DNA of 64,000 bases from Mya arenaria (lineage: Eukaryota; Mollusca; Bivalvia; Myida; Myidae), in NCBI RefSeq assembly GCF_026914265.1, contig NC_069131.1, positions 5,526,501-5,590,500 of the forward strand, read 5' to 3'. A program made the translations under genes and the position numbers. Below the pieces are notes generated by a model. That model ran no database searches. It worked only from the letters and a program-made list of their open reading frames with translations, and was not told the origin of the DNA. Below, in pieces: positions 36,800 to 47,409 of the stretch (positions within the stretch are counted from its first letter, which is position 1; the number at the start of each line of letters is the position of its first letter).

Positions 36800-37475
36800 A
36801 GTGTGTTATGACTGTCATGACCTTTGACTCTATGAACTCAAAATCCAGAGTCATCAGCTGGTCACCAGAAACCTAAATGTCAAGTTTGAGGGCCATGGGT
36901 GCAGGCATTGTCAAGTTATCACAAGACAAGTTTTTTTCGTTCAAGGTCACTGTGACCTTGACCTTTGACCCGATGACCCCTTAATCATAAGGGGTCATCT
37001 ACAAGTCAGATGCAACTCCCAAGTCAAGTTTGAAGGCCATGGGTTCAGGCATTGTCACGTTATCACTCGGACAACCTTTTACCATTCAAGGTCACTGTGA
37101 CCTTGACCTTTGGCCTGATGACCCCCCAAAACAATGGGGGTCATCTACTGGTCAGGCCAAACCTCCATGTCAAGTTTGAGGGCCATGGATGCAGGCATTG
37201 TTGAGTTATCACTCGGACAAGCTTTAAAATTATTTTACCATTAAAGGTCACTGTGACCTTGACCTTTAACCCGATGACCCACACAATCAATAGGGGTCAT
37301 CTACTGGTCAGGCCCAACCTTCATGTGAAGTTTGATGACCATACGTCCAGGAATTGTTGAGTTATCACTCGGACAAGCTTTGGTCTACCGACGGACCGAC
37401 CGACCGACCGACCGACATACCGACATGCCTGTGCAAAGCAATATACCCCTCTTCTTCGAAGGGGGGGCATAAAAA
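36800..37475. repeat. Interspersed repeat of ~150-bp monomers with nuclear-receptor-type half sites
   Basis: Four diverged monomers share a gtcaagtttgagggccatgg segment. Three of them carry the perfect palindrome AGGTCACTGTGACCT at 36,944-36,958, 37,089-37,103 and 37,245-37,259, followed by further TGACC half sites. The 3' end has a gaccgaccgacc tract and a small hairpin (cccctcttcttcgaaggggg) before cataaaaa. It looks like a mollusc-type interspersed repeat; the class is uncertain. Confidence 0.75.
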
Positions 37476-37479
37476 TTGG

Positions 37480-38290
37480 TGCCAATCTGATGTACAGTCC
37501 CTTTAAAGTAACCCGAGAACAACAATGATGAATTGTTTTCCAAACATAGCAACATTTCATTGCAGAGGCCACAAAAATAAAAAAGTAAGTGAAAATGTCA
37601 CAATCATGGTTAGCCAAACACAACATTCATAATTATTCTTAAAGCAGTACATTTTATGAAAGAGGGTCAAAAGGTCACAGTAAAGAAGATCTGAGGACAA
37701 CATTGATAATTGTTTTGCAAAACTTACTGAACTTTCGTTGCAGTACCTTAGAATAGAAAAGATGGTCAAACGTTAATTACCAAGGTTATCCAAGTACAAA
37801 ATTGATATTTGTTTTAAAAGTTATACACATGGTCTAAAAAAAATTTCTGTTGCTTCAAAAAAAAAATGTATGTCAAAAATCATATTTTATGTCATCAAAG
37901 CAAAACATTGCTTTTTGTTTTGAAAACTGTACTAAAAAACTTTCATTGAAGTAGCTTAAAAATAGGAAAGTATGTCGAAAGGACAACGTTATCAAAGCAC
38001 AATTTTGATTTTTGAGTTCGAATCAATGGTCTTAATTTCATGGCTGAAGCTTCAAATTTTAATGTGTGTCAAAATGCCACAATCTAGGTCATCAAAAGAC
38101 AACATTAAATATTGTTTTCAAAACTGTCTAAAATGCTATAGCTCTAAAAAATAATAAGGTCAAAAAGGTCCCAGTCAGGGTCATCCGAGAACGACATATA
38201 TAAATATATGTTTGTTTTCAAAACAGTACTGATGTCAAGTTTTCATTGATGAAGCTTTAAAAAACATATTCAACAACTTCAGGAATTGTG
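37480..38290. repeat. Degenerate tandem repeat, ~130-170 bp period
   Basis: Recurring segments read like gacaacattgataattgtttt, a tagctt-aaaa segment and a ggtcaaaaggtcacag segment. Copies are strongly diverged. Two 60-70 codon ORFs here are not genes. Confidence 0.6.
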
Positions 38291-38446
38291 TAAATAACTT
38301 AGCCTTTGTCGATCTTACTAACATATTTCCTTGACGAGTTGTATAATACAGTCTATTATATGATGACGAGTTTTAGTATCTTTTTATCAAAATATTCTTT
38401 AAGTAAAGACAACAAAAACAACTTACCTGTTTTACTTCTCTAGTAA

Positions 38447-39234
38447 ACAAGAGCTGTCACAGAGACTGCGCGCTCGACTATTACGCCGCTGTTCAGTGTA
38501 AGGATTAAAATGTTTTGGCGAAACATGGATCACTGTAAAATTAGATTAGATTTCATTGCAATACATTATGTATTTGTTGAGATATTAACATGAATGTGAT
38601 TATATGGAAAATTTTAAGTCCAATACTTGAAACTTAAACAGTATTTCTAAGTTGCATAATAAAGGGGCAAAAATGATAAAATATAAAACATAGAGTTATC
38701 TTTCCTGATTATTTAAGAAGGTTGAATAGTTGGGAGCCTGTGTATAAAGTTTCAATGCAATACATGATGTATTTGAATTTATATGTCAAATAATAAAGCA
38801 AAACCTTAACCAGAATTTTTAAGTCGAATAATAAAGGGTCATTATTTGCATTAAATGCAAACTAGAGTTATCTTACTTGGTTAATTAGGAAGGTTGGATG
38901 GTTGAGTACTATTGTATAAAATCTTAATGCAATACATCAAGTAGTTGCTGAGATATCAACCTATGTGTGCTTACATGCAAAACCTTAACCAGAATTTCAA
39001 AGTCAAATAATAAAGGCCCATTTTTTGCATTATATTCAAATAAGTGTTATCTAACTTCATTAATTTAGTAGGTTAGATAGTTGGGAATACATATCTAAAG
39101 CTTCAATGCAATACATGATGTATTTGCTGAGATAATGACATAAAGGTGCTTACATGCAAAACCTTAACCAAGGTGTGTCGCCGACGCTTGGGTGAGTAGT
39201 ATAGCTCTCCATATTCTTCGAATAGTCGAGCTAA
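38447..39234. mobile_element. Interspersed repeat with Helitron-like 3' end
   Basis: The block runs from acaagagctgtcacagagac to gaatagtcgagctaa. It holds about four ~180-bp internal units marked by gcaatacatgatgtatttg. The end has a small stem (tattc-ttc-gaata) about 8 bases before CTAA, which resembles Helitron termini. No Rep/helicase is present and the 5' end is not diagnostic. It could equally be another non-autonomous class. Confidence 0.45.
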
Positions 39235-39239
39235 AAACA

Positions 39240-40462
39240 GGATACATGTACCATTAAAGCGATGCTATTCTCTGGACTACAAGCATGCATTGCAAAAATT
39301 TGTATTAGGAAAAATTTCAAACCAAAGAATCATGCGATCATTCTCACACTGTTTGTAAGAAGAATACATATAAAGGTGATATCAAGTACAGCAGAAAGGA
39401 ATAACAACAAAAAACTAAACTCTTTTTAATTGTGACATCATAATGGTCACCGGTAAGATGAAGTCATAGATTACTATGTGTTAATGACGTCATTTCCTAT
39501 TTAAACCAATATATAGTACCCCATTCAGTACCCAACGTGATTGAAAGTTTTTATCAGGAGATAACATTTTCCTCTTAAGAATTGGTTGGAAATTTAATTT
39601 TACATTTTTTTCATCACAATGAATACAAAATGACAAATTGTCATTTGAAAAAAAAACATTCTTGTCTATGAATTTGTTTAAAAACATGTGGAAGGATACT
39701 ATAAGTTCCATGGTCAGTAGGTAACCCGCGATATGGGATATTCAATGTAAAGGAAACCATATTGCGGTGGAGTGAAGCTCGAACCTAAATATGGATTCTT
39801 GCCCCCCCCCCATATTTCCAATACTATGTCACCTTCTAACCCCGTAATGTAAGTATAACGTTGACAACCTGTCCTCCTGTTTAAATGTTTTATTTATTCA
39901 TTGAAATATTCATCAAATCCGAATAAAGACGCCATTTTGTTGTAATTTAAATTTGGAAAATGGAAAAATGTGGTGTCACCGCGTGACCTGTCCTTGACCA
40001 ACAGCGGTGTTTCATAAATATTGGGAGTCGTGACATTTTTTTGACCAATAGAAATAGACCAATGTTATATTGATATCCCCATGTGTATTTAGGAGAGAAA
40101 AAATGTGTGATGGCTGTATTTAACTGGATATAAAGTATACAAGTAAATAAAAAACACGAAAAAAAATAAAATCTTTATGAATAAACATTATTCAGAATGG
40201 GTGGAGTGATTGATGATAATGAGCCCTTCTTAATCATTAAGCTAGTTACTTTAGGTCATTCAATTGACTTAGAAAACAACCTCATTGTCTAATTCATTGT
40301 CGACGTAAAATCTTATGCAGGGATTGTGCATCAGGTGAGTGACAGTAGGCTGAGGTAAAACCCAACTTGAAGAATGAAATTGTTAATGATTAAGGATAGC
40401 ACTTCATTTATACCTATCTGAAATTTCATTTGCTTAATTGTAGGATTGTTCTATTTTTGTTG
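39240..40462. other. Sequence without recognised genes
   Basis: A 73-codon minus-strand ORF (39,490-39,711) has no domain features. Short homopolymer runs occur near 39,783 and 40,159. No repeat structure is supported. Confidence 0.4.
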
Positions 40463-40466
40463 TTAA

Positions 40467-40667
40467 AGCTGCACTCACACAGATTGAAAGTATTGACAAC
40501 TTCTTTATTTTTTGTTTCCGAACGAGCCATTTTTTTGCGAAAATCCATGGAAACCAGTAATATAAGACTGCTGACAAAAAATCAGATCATAGATTCTTAT
40601 ACTTAAGTTCAAAAATTGATGTTTTATGCATTTTTTTAACCGTTAGTATCAGTTTAAGCCATTAAGC
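40467..40667. repeat. Left inverted terminal repeat / left half of MITE
   Basis: Starts AGCTGCACTCACACAGATTG after TTAA. Internal segments such as gatctgat, gcagtcttat, accagt and catcaattttt reappear in reverse complement at 54,491-54,648. A small internal palindrome (aaccgttagtatcagttt) lies near the inner end. Confidence 0.8.
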
Positions 40668-40716
40668 GCTACAACCCGATATCGGCGGTGAGTGGGTTTA
40701 GTCCCACGAGGGTGAA

Positions 40717-40868
40717 AATGAAAATGAAGAATGTGAAAATTGAGAATGAAAATTGAGAATGAAAATTGAGAATGAAAATTGAAAATGAAAATTGAAAATG
40801 AAAATTGAAAATCATCAGAGAAAATGAAAATTAAAAATGAAAATTGAAAATCATCAGAGAAAAAAATG
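40717..40868. repeat. GAAAAT simple array near the left end of the unit
   Basis: About a dozen units of gaaaattgagaat or gaaaatgaaaatt, with two longer units ending aatcatcagagaaaa. It lies just inside the left arm; the right end has only a short, related ccattttcattttt stretch. Confidence 0.85.
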
Positions 40869-40971
40869 AGCGTCTTGGTATCAGATACAAAAACAAAGTA
40901 ATTTATTTTTTATTTTTTGAAACAAGATAATTGTCACAATCAATCGAAAACTTTCTTCAACCACGTCAGGG

Positions 40972-41271
40972 TTAGCCGGCCAAGATTGCAAGATTTTCAA
41001 ATCGGTGGAAGAAACATGACAAACAATAGTTTCTCATTCGCACTTTTGGTGGCGTTTCATCAGCCTTACAATCATTACAGTACCACACATATCGAAAACA
41101 GTTTTGGCAGTAGCCAGCTGGAGGGAAAATGTTCAAAAGATCATGTCGTTGACAAGGTTCTAACGTAAAGACTCCAGCACAACACAATTGACATTCCCAA
41201 CAGAATCTTTTGAAATAATCATTGTACTGTAGTCCAGCAAACCCAACGATGTCAGTATATCGTTTTGCCAT
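40972..41271 (-). CDS. Small RING-like Cys/His protein, 99 aa
   Basis: An intronless ORF with ATG start. Ligands are spaced C27-x2-C30-x9-C40-x2-H43-x11-C55-x2-C58-x6-C65-x2-C68, which matches a RING-type cross-brace, followed by an extra C83-x2-C86 pair. A TATTTAAA sequence lies about 40 bases upstream of the start. If it is a true RING, it would be expected to recruit a ubiquitin-conjugating enzyme; that is inference. It lies inside the 14.2-kb unit, next to the RING gene at 41,527. No close family was recognised. Confidence 0.62.
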   Translation of the reverse strand: MAKRYTDIVGFAGLQYNDYFKRFCWECQLCCAGVFTLEPCQRHDLLNIFPPAGYCQNCFRYVWYCNDCKADETPPKVRMRNYCLSCFFHRFENLAILAG

Positions 41272-41526
41272 AGTTAGTGAAAAGTACAGTCACTGCTGTA
41301 TGTTTAAATAGTTTGAAGTACTCTAAAAAGCGTATACATTATTTCTCTAACTTGCATTCAACAACTTTGCTAACCAATGTTAGAAATTTGAGCTAACTAG
41401 CGTATTGCGGTTGTCTACAGCATAGCTGTGTGAATCAGAACTGGTAGTGTTTGAGTGATTAGCACAGTTCGCCTTACCGGAAAATGAAATAATCAGAAAG
41501 CAAAAATACAAATAATTGTTTACGAT

Positions 41527-41766
41527 TTATTCATAAATTTGATATTTTCCAATAACAACAGTTCTGCAAAAATAGCATTTACTAGTTTTGATTGAACATG
41601 CATGACAAGTCAAATGGCCACAAGGCGTAAACACAATACACTTTTTGTCCGTAACACAAATTTGACAAATGTTTTTTTCATCGTTTTGTTGTTGCAACTC
41701 TTGTCCAATTCTTCTTTCATGCTGAGGTGATGCCAAATTACGAAATATCTTGGATACTAATCGCAT
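41527..41766 (-). CDS. C3HC4 RING finger protein, 79 aa
   Basis: The RING is textbook: C34-x2-C37-x11-C49-x-H51-x2-C54-x2-C57-x6-C64-x2-C67, at the C-terminus as in inhibitor-of-apoptosis and many viral RING proteins. The start is placed at ATG 41,766 (MRLVSKIF). The longer frame, open to 41,829, runs back into the tRNA-Leu gene and would encode tRNA sequence. The start codon is only ~23 bases from the tRNA 3' end, on the same strand. Predicted role: ubiquitin E3 ligase (family knowledge). Substrates are unknown. Confidence 0.75.
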   Translation of the reverse strand: MRLVSKIFRNLASPQHERRIGQELQQQNDEKNICQICVTDKKCIVFTPCGHLTCHACSIKTSKCYFCRTVVIGKYQIYE

Positions 41767-41789
41767 GTCAGCAAAAATGCAAAATATAT

Positions 41790-41871
41790 TAGTACGGGTG
41801 GGGTTCGAACCCACGCGGACATTGTCCATTGGAACTTAAGTCCAACGCCTTAACCACTCGGCCACCGTACT
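41790..41871 (-). tRNA. tRNA-Leu (TAA anticodon)
   Basis: The minus strand folds as a type II tRNA. The acceptor AGTACGG pairs with CCGTACT, followed by discriminator A. The D-arm contains GGCCGAGTGGTTAAGGC, the anticodon loop is CTTAAGT, a long variable arm is present, and the T-arm is GGTTCGAACCC. The internal B box is intact and an oligo-T terminator follows within ~10 bases. The CCA end is not encoded, as usual for nuclear tRNAs. Confidence 0.95.
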
Positions 41872-42019
41872 TGGTGCAAATGAGCCGGGAAGTGCAGATT
41901 ATAAGAGCTTGAAATTATAATGCAAAGGCCATACGATCTGCCAAATTGCTCATGTATTCCTTACAAAACTTAACAGTTACACTTAGTTGAATGTACAATT
42001 GCCTTAAATGCAAAAGTAT

Positions 42020-42101
42020 TAGTACGGGTGGGGTTCGAACCCACGCGGACATTGTCCATTGGAACTTGAGTCCAACGCCTTAACCACTCGGCCACCGTAC
42101 T
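42020..42101 (-). tRNA. tRNA-Leu (CAA anticodon), intronless
   Basis: Identical to the tRNA at 41,790-41,871 except for one base: the loop is CTCAAGT, changing anticodon TAA to CAA. The 5' flank is also duplicated (the shared ataagagcttgaaattataa segment), giving a ~230-bp tandem repeat. Nuclear tRNA-Leu(CAA) genes commonly carry an intron; this one does not, consistent with origin by duplication from the TAA gene. An oligo-T terminator follows. Confidence 0.94.
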
Positions 42102-43140
42102 AGGTGCAAATGAACTGAGAAGTGAAGATTATAAGAGCTTGAAATTATAATGTAAAGGAAACATGAGTTTTTTCTTATGTTTGAAGATTTTGAAAAATAT
42201 GAGATGAAATTTAAAAATTGCTTTCACGTGAAAGTGAAGTGAGCTTTGCAGTTTGAAGCATTTCAAAAGACGAAAGTCTTCATGATGCTTAAATTTTGTT
42301 TCACTCAATCGTTGCATAACTATTGAAAATTTCTCATATACAACTAATGCTTCTAATTTCAGTTTATGTTTTATTCAAAATGTAAGCAGATAACAAAGTA
42401 CAAACATGCATAGTATTCATAACATTGCAAACATATCAATATACATAATTATACACAATTGTTTTCATGAAATCAAACACAAGCAAATGTTTACAATTGT
42501 TATAATGTCAAACATTCAATGTGAAAAGTATTTTTGTTATGCAATGTGGTCACTCCCTGTTTTTCATCCAGACTTGTGACTGGCATTGGTCAGGTTACCC
42601 ACGGCATCAGCGAGATCGGAAAACGGTAACTCTGAGCCAGAAACCTATTTTCCTAGTGTCATACACTACGCAAAATCAGCACCCATTAGAGGCCTTCCAG
42701 GCGACCTTCTACAATTTGTTACACCTATAATGTAGAGTGCTGGACTACTCGGGTGTAACAAACGGGGTATTGCTGACTCGTTGTAGGCACAACGCCGAAC
42801 TTATGGTCTCAGATACATGAATGGCTATACTGAAGCAAGAATCGAGTGCTACAGCCGCATAGATCGATCAGTGAACGATTGGAAATATGCGATCAACTTC
42901 AAGTACCCAAAACCACAAGCTAGGCTCGAAAACTCGTAGACTTATTTCTCTTTTGATCTAAGAGAAGGCTACAGAGTTCCCTTTCAAACACACCTCTTAA
43001 GCACATGGAGGCATATTTGCTCGCTTTACTTGCAGGCAGGAAATGCTAACTTTAATCTCAGAAAGCATTTCCTTTTATGTATCGCAACTTCTGAGCAAAG
43101 AAGCGATTGAAGTTTGAATTTTGAATTTTGAAAAAAACTG
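42102..43140. other. Non-coding stretch of the 14.2-kb unit
   Basis: No ORF above ~70 codons is credible. Base composition around 42,530-43,050 is less AT-rich than the surroundings, with no simple repeats, so a structured RNA or decayed gene is possible. Part of it (tgtggtcactccctgttttt) resembles the repeat at 43,260. Confidence 0.4.
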
Positions 43141-43392
43141 AGGCAACGCTAAAGGCAGTTACTCGACAAGGCACACTTAGGAATAAGCATCCGATTGCTT
43201 GTGTTTTCCTCTCTCTTTGTAAAGACTGTGTGGAGTGTCGGACCACAGCGATACATCGAGGTTGCCACTCCCTATTTTTCATTGCCTGTAGCGCGACATG
43301 ATGACCATGAGCGGTTCCTAGTATTGGTACTGTACATCACCTTACACCAATACTAAGCTGGTCTAACGACACCTCCATACTCATGGTAGCCT
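43141..43392. repeat. ~250-bp direct repeat, copy 1, with hairpin
   Basis: About 90% identical to 44,518-44,766 by eye. It contains a stem TAGTATTGGT / ACCAATACTA with a loop of ~17 bases near 43,319-43,356. The function is unknown; a small-RNA precursor or regulatory repeat is possible. Confidence 0.85.
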
Positions 43393-43803
43393 CTCAAATT
43401 TTACTTTTGCCAAAATGTTTTTGCGAAGTTGACAAAATCATTGCATTGCATCCAAGACCGTAGCATATTGAGCAATGAGAAACAAATCTCGTCGAAGCTA
43501 TACTTCTATGCTCATGCTACCAGACGCAAATAACAAATCACTTGCCAAAATCGCTTTTTGTATATGATCTAATGGCTATCACAGAGAATGATCGTATTCG
43601 TCAGGCGATGTCAAAGTGATCGACAACATGAGCTGGCCAGACTCAAGAGCGAAAAACTATGAGGTATCGCGACATACGGTTCTCATGTTCAAACCAGAAG
43701 GTCAAAAAACCTCTCAGATATTTTCTCTGTATCTCTGATGCACCAAGTTCATAGTGCGAGGAGAAATCTGAGAAGTTCAAACCCACTTTGGGCTCCCAGC
43801 AGA

Positions 43804-44106
43804 CTAACAGCACTTCTGAGCTAAGAGCTTGCTACTGGAATGACGAATATTGAAAAATGTGGAGCTTATATACCCGATGGCCAAAATTAATGCGCATCGC
43901 ATTATAATTGTGCATAAATGGTTAGGACTATTTTTTTTACCGTTTTTATTTATACGCTCATATGAAATAGTTCCAGAATTATCACTTGATTCCGCATTAT
44001 TATTGTACAAATGGCTCGAGATTTTGAAATCTGTGAATGAAGTAGTTTTTCTATGAAGATTATGTGAAATCAGTTTCAGTAAAATATCATTTTTTTCAAG
44101 TTTCAT
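43804..44106 (-). CDS. Possible small membrane protein, 100 aa (doubtful)
   Basis: A minus-strand ORF with a hydrophobic segment (LCTIIMRCALILAIGYI) near residues 63-79 and a polar N-terminal half. Its start overlaps the edge of the 162-bp tandem repeat. There is no recognisable domain, and a 68-codon ORF lies opposite. It is listed only because the unit is otherwise gene-dense. Confidence 0.2.
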   Translation of the reverse strand: MKLEKNDILLKLISHNLHRKTTSFTDFKISSHLYNNNAESSDNSGTISYERINKNGKKNSPNHLCTIIMRCALILAIGYISSTFFNIRHSSSKLLAQKCC

Positions 44107-44516
44107 GGACTTGGTGGAATTTGTGCATATAGCTTATGATTATGAGATCTGTGAGATTTGCTGCAAATGTCGATTTGTTGAATTTGATCATTATGAAGAT
44201 TTTATTTTTTTCATGAAATCTTGTGTGAACGCCAGTTTCAGTAAAATATCATTTTTTTCAAGTTTCATGGACTTGGTGGAATTTGTGCATATAGCTTATG
44301 ATTGTGAGATCTGTGAGATTTGCTGCAAATGTCGATTTGTTGAATTTGATCATTATGAAGATTTTATTTTTTTCATGAAATCTTGTGTGAACGCCAGTTT
44401 CAGTAAGATATCAATTTTTCATGTTTCATGGACTTGGTGTTTTTTGTGCATATAGCTTATGATTGTGAGATCTGAGAGATTTGCTGCAAATGTAGATTTG
44501 TTGAATTTGAAAATAA
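44101..44516. repeat. 162-bp tandem repeat, about 2.6 copies
   Basis: Units start at 44,101, 44,263 and 44,424 with tttcatggacttggtg. The first two are almost identical and the third is truncated and diverged. The unit length is divisible by three, so an ORF (44,105-44,455) spans two copies; no domain supports translation. Confidence 0.93.
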
Positions 44517-44517
44517 A

Positions 44518-44766
44518 GGCAACGCCAAAGGCAGTTACTCGACAAGGCACACTTAGGAAGAAGCATCCGATTGCCTATGTTTCCCCTCTCATTGTAAAGA
44601 CTGTGTGGACTGTCGGACCACGGCGATACAAAGAGGTTGCCACTCCCTATTTTTCATTGCCTGTAGCGTGACATGGTGAACATGAGCGGTTCCTAGTATT
44701 GGCACTGTACACCACCTTACACCAATACTAAGCTGGTCTAATGACACCTCCATACTCATGCTAGCC
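44518..44766. repeat. ~250-bp direct repeat, copy 2, with hairpin
   Basis: Partner of 43,141-43,392. The TAGTATTGG / CCAATACTA stem is preserved near 44,695-44,732 while the surrounding bases drift. Confidence 0.85.
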
Positions 44767-45291
44767 TTTAAATTACTTTTGCTAAATCATTTTGCTGAAC
44801 GAAAACATTGCCACATATCAATGTTCGGTCGTTCAAGAGGAATGTTTGTGATGAATGAAGTTTTGCACTTCGAAACCAAACTAAGAATGCAATGAGCCTA
44901 GTACATTTCACTTGTATTTCACAACGCATCTACATTCTAACATTTTTTTTAAAAATTGCTTGATCTTGCAATATTGATTTCAATTTTCATTCAAGCTGAA
45001 CTTTATAGACATTGACAAAACAACAGGCTTGCATCCTAAACCGCCGCATAAAGGACAGTGAGAAACGAATCTCGTCGACCCATGCTGGCACGAGCAAACA
45101 AATCATTTTGTCAACAGCATTTCACAAAAATGAAACATTTTAAAATGCAGTGCAAATTTTGCTCTTGTGCACACTATCAAAATGTTTACCATTTTACTAA
45201 GTTATGTTCCAACCAATATCGTAATCAATATGACAAGACCAAAGCTTAATAAATTTATGAATTACAAGCAGCATTACTGCTAAAATTTTGT

Positions 45292-45822
45292 TCAATCACA
45301 AATGTTCCTCGGTTTCAGCCGTGACCAAGTCTGGCTGTTTCTCATAAAAAAATGTAGTGAAAAACCGTTTGACTGTGGTTTCAATGAAAAAAATCGACAG
45401 ACCAAAATGTAACCAATTTTATGAAAAAAATGTGTTATCTTTCGTGAACAATACTTTGGATGGCCAAAAAAAATAACAACAGTACTCACAATAGCAAACA
45501 AGACCCGCGTTACTGGGGTAAGCAAGACAGCACAAACATTAAAAGCAAACAGATAAATCAGTATTTCTCCATTTAAATTTCATTTTCGAAATGATTTACT
45601 GTATGATAAATTTTCAATGTTCATGTAAAACACGAAATACAAGTGTTGGAGAATTACTGATAAACAAAAAGCAACGGTACAAAGCACATATAATACAAAC
45701 AATATTTTAAAACGAACAAGTGTGGATAGGTATCTTTTTTCAAATAAACAATGACATTTCAAAATAGATCGACGAATTCTGTCTGCTGTCTTCTGTCGGA
45801 TCCCCTGTGTATGACATCTCAT
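45292..45822 (-). CDS. Two possible small membrane-protein ORFs (doubtful)
   Basis: Two minus-strand ORFs, 45,580-45,822 (80 codons) and 45,292-45,525 (77 codons), each contain one hydrophobic segment, for example ILFVLYVLCTVAFCLSVI. Neither has a domain, and AT-rich DNA easily gives such readings. They could be cargo genes of the 14.2-kb unit or chance. Confidence 0.18.
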
Positions 45823-45950
45823 CTGAAAAAATGAAATGAAACGTGTAAAAGACGAAACATTCTTACATACAATAGCACATTAATGTTTACTCTGGTAAAT
45901 TTTGTTTCATTTATAACATTGGATTTTTACAAAAATGATAAATGCTTAAT

Positions 45951-46860
45951 TTCAAAACATATTAACCATTCTCTCAGGTTTGATTTACAAATGACAGAGC
46001 AGTACACTAACAACGTGCTTAAAATTATGATTTTTTTGACAACTTTTCAATTTTTTCAAAATTTTTGACTTTGGATTTTCACCATAGCGCATTCGCTTTT
46101 TAGCTATATACCTACCAAAGCGCATTTGCGTTTAAGCGATGTAGTTTTTTCACGCTGAGTACCCCCCTTATGAAACTTTTTTTTACATTGAATTTAGAAC
46201 GATTTAGTTGAATCTCAAAATTAAGCACACAAAGTGACGATGTACACATATTTTGGGGTGACGAGCTTTTTGGTTACCTCGCCCGACCAAACAAAAAGAC
46301 TTTTAGTATATATATAAGTCTTTTTGTTTGGCCGGGCGAGGTAACCAAAAAGCTCGTCACCCTAAATGATTTGTACATCGTCACCTGGTTTGCTTAAATT
46401 TGTGAGTCGATTTGTCATAAAGAGAGTAAAATGTATGATAAGATGCTTAGCATCTTCAAATAATTTGACATTCATCTTTTGGTTTGACAAATAAAATGAG
46501 TAAAATTTATGATAAACTGTTTAGCATCTGTAAATAATTTGACATTCATCTTTTGGTTTGACAAATAATAGAGTGAAATGTATGACAAATGCTAAATATC
46601 ATGAATCGATTCAAGACATGACATTTAGCATTTGGTTTGACAAATAATAAAGTGAAATGTATGATAAACTGCTTAGCATCTGTAAATAATTTGACGTTCA
46701 TCTTTTGGTTTGACAAATAATAGAGTGAAATGTTTGATAAATGCTCAGTGTCATGAATCGATTTGACACTTAGCATTTGGTTTGACAAAGAATAAAGTGA
46801 AATGTTTAATAAATGCTCAGTATCATGAATCGCTTTGATATTCATCAATTTGTTTTACTA
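45951..46860. repeat. Palindrome-bearing repeat block, copy 1
   Basis: Colinear with 47,857-48,600. Order: tcaaaacatattaaccattc, a catagcgcattcgc segment, the ~150-bp palindrome at 46,234-46,384, then degenerate ~70-bp units built on cttttggtttgacaaata. This resembles the homologous regions of some large DNA viruses in layout only. Confidence 0.85.
46234..46384. repeat. 151-bp near-perfect palindrome
   Basis: The inner stem of ~47 bp runs from ggtgacgagctttttggtta inward and mirrors 46,316-46,362 with a single mismatch (cgcccgacc versus cgcccggcc), around a loop of ttagtatatatat. The outer arms gtgacgatgtac and gtacatcgtcac extend the pairing. It could act as a replication origin, enhancer or cruciform, but no direct evidence exists. 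Confidence 0.93.
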
Positions 46861-47025
46861 ATGAACAAATAATGTCATATGGTTTGACAAAAAAGTAGAT
46901 TGAAATACCATTCATTTGTGATGTTTTACACTTGTGAAATGCAGATCGAATGCATTATTTTTGTGCATATTTAATATGTAACGCATACTTAATATCATTA
47001 CAAAACTTGAAACCTACAGCAATTT

Positions 47026-47409
47026 ATGATCTGTACAATGGAGAGACTTAACCGCAAAATTAAAAGAATTGCCATTCTTGAGGCTAGACTTGCTGTACTC
47101 AAAACAGAGTTACAGTCAGAACTGGAGCAGCTGAACAATTCCAATGACATGACAATGAACTATGGTTCAAAAACATTATCACCTGTACAAACCGAGGTTG
47201 AAGACTGGGGTGACTGCGTAAGGACTTCAGAAATCATCAGCGAGGAGGACTGGGAATCTGAAGCAAACAGGCAACCCTTCACTCTTGGTGGGACATTCTG
47301 CAAAACGAGAAAATCTACAAACTGGGAAAACAGATGCCCTGTTTGTTTCTCAAAAAACTGTGGACATAAAGTGAACAGATGTTTGTTCAGAGAAGCCGCA
47401 ACTCAGTGA
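47026..47409 (+). CDS. Coiled-coil plus Cys/His-tail protein, 127 aa
   Basis: An intronless ORF between the two palindrome blocks. Residues ~5-40 are charged with regular Leu/Ile spacing (coiled coil likely). The middle is acidic. The C-terminus has C-x2-C-x4-C-x-H-x4-C (CPVCFSKNCGHKVNRC), a possible zinc-binding knuckle. There are two candidate starts, at 47,026 and 47,038. An AATAAA lies ~95 bases after the stop. No known family was recognised. Confidence 0.6.
   Translation: MICTMERLNRKIKRIAILEARLAVLKTELQSELEQLNNSNDMTMNYGSKTLSPVQTEVEDWGDCVRTSEIISEEDWESEANRQPFTLGGTFCKTRKSTNWENRCPVCFSKNCGHKVNRCLFREAATQ

Noticed and set aside
44105-44455. 116-codon ORF with repeated halves
   Set aside because: Spans two copies of a 162-bp tandem repeat whose length is divisible by three; no domain.
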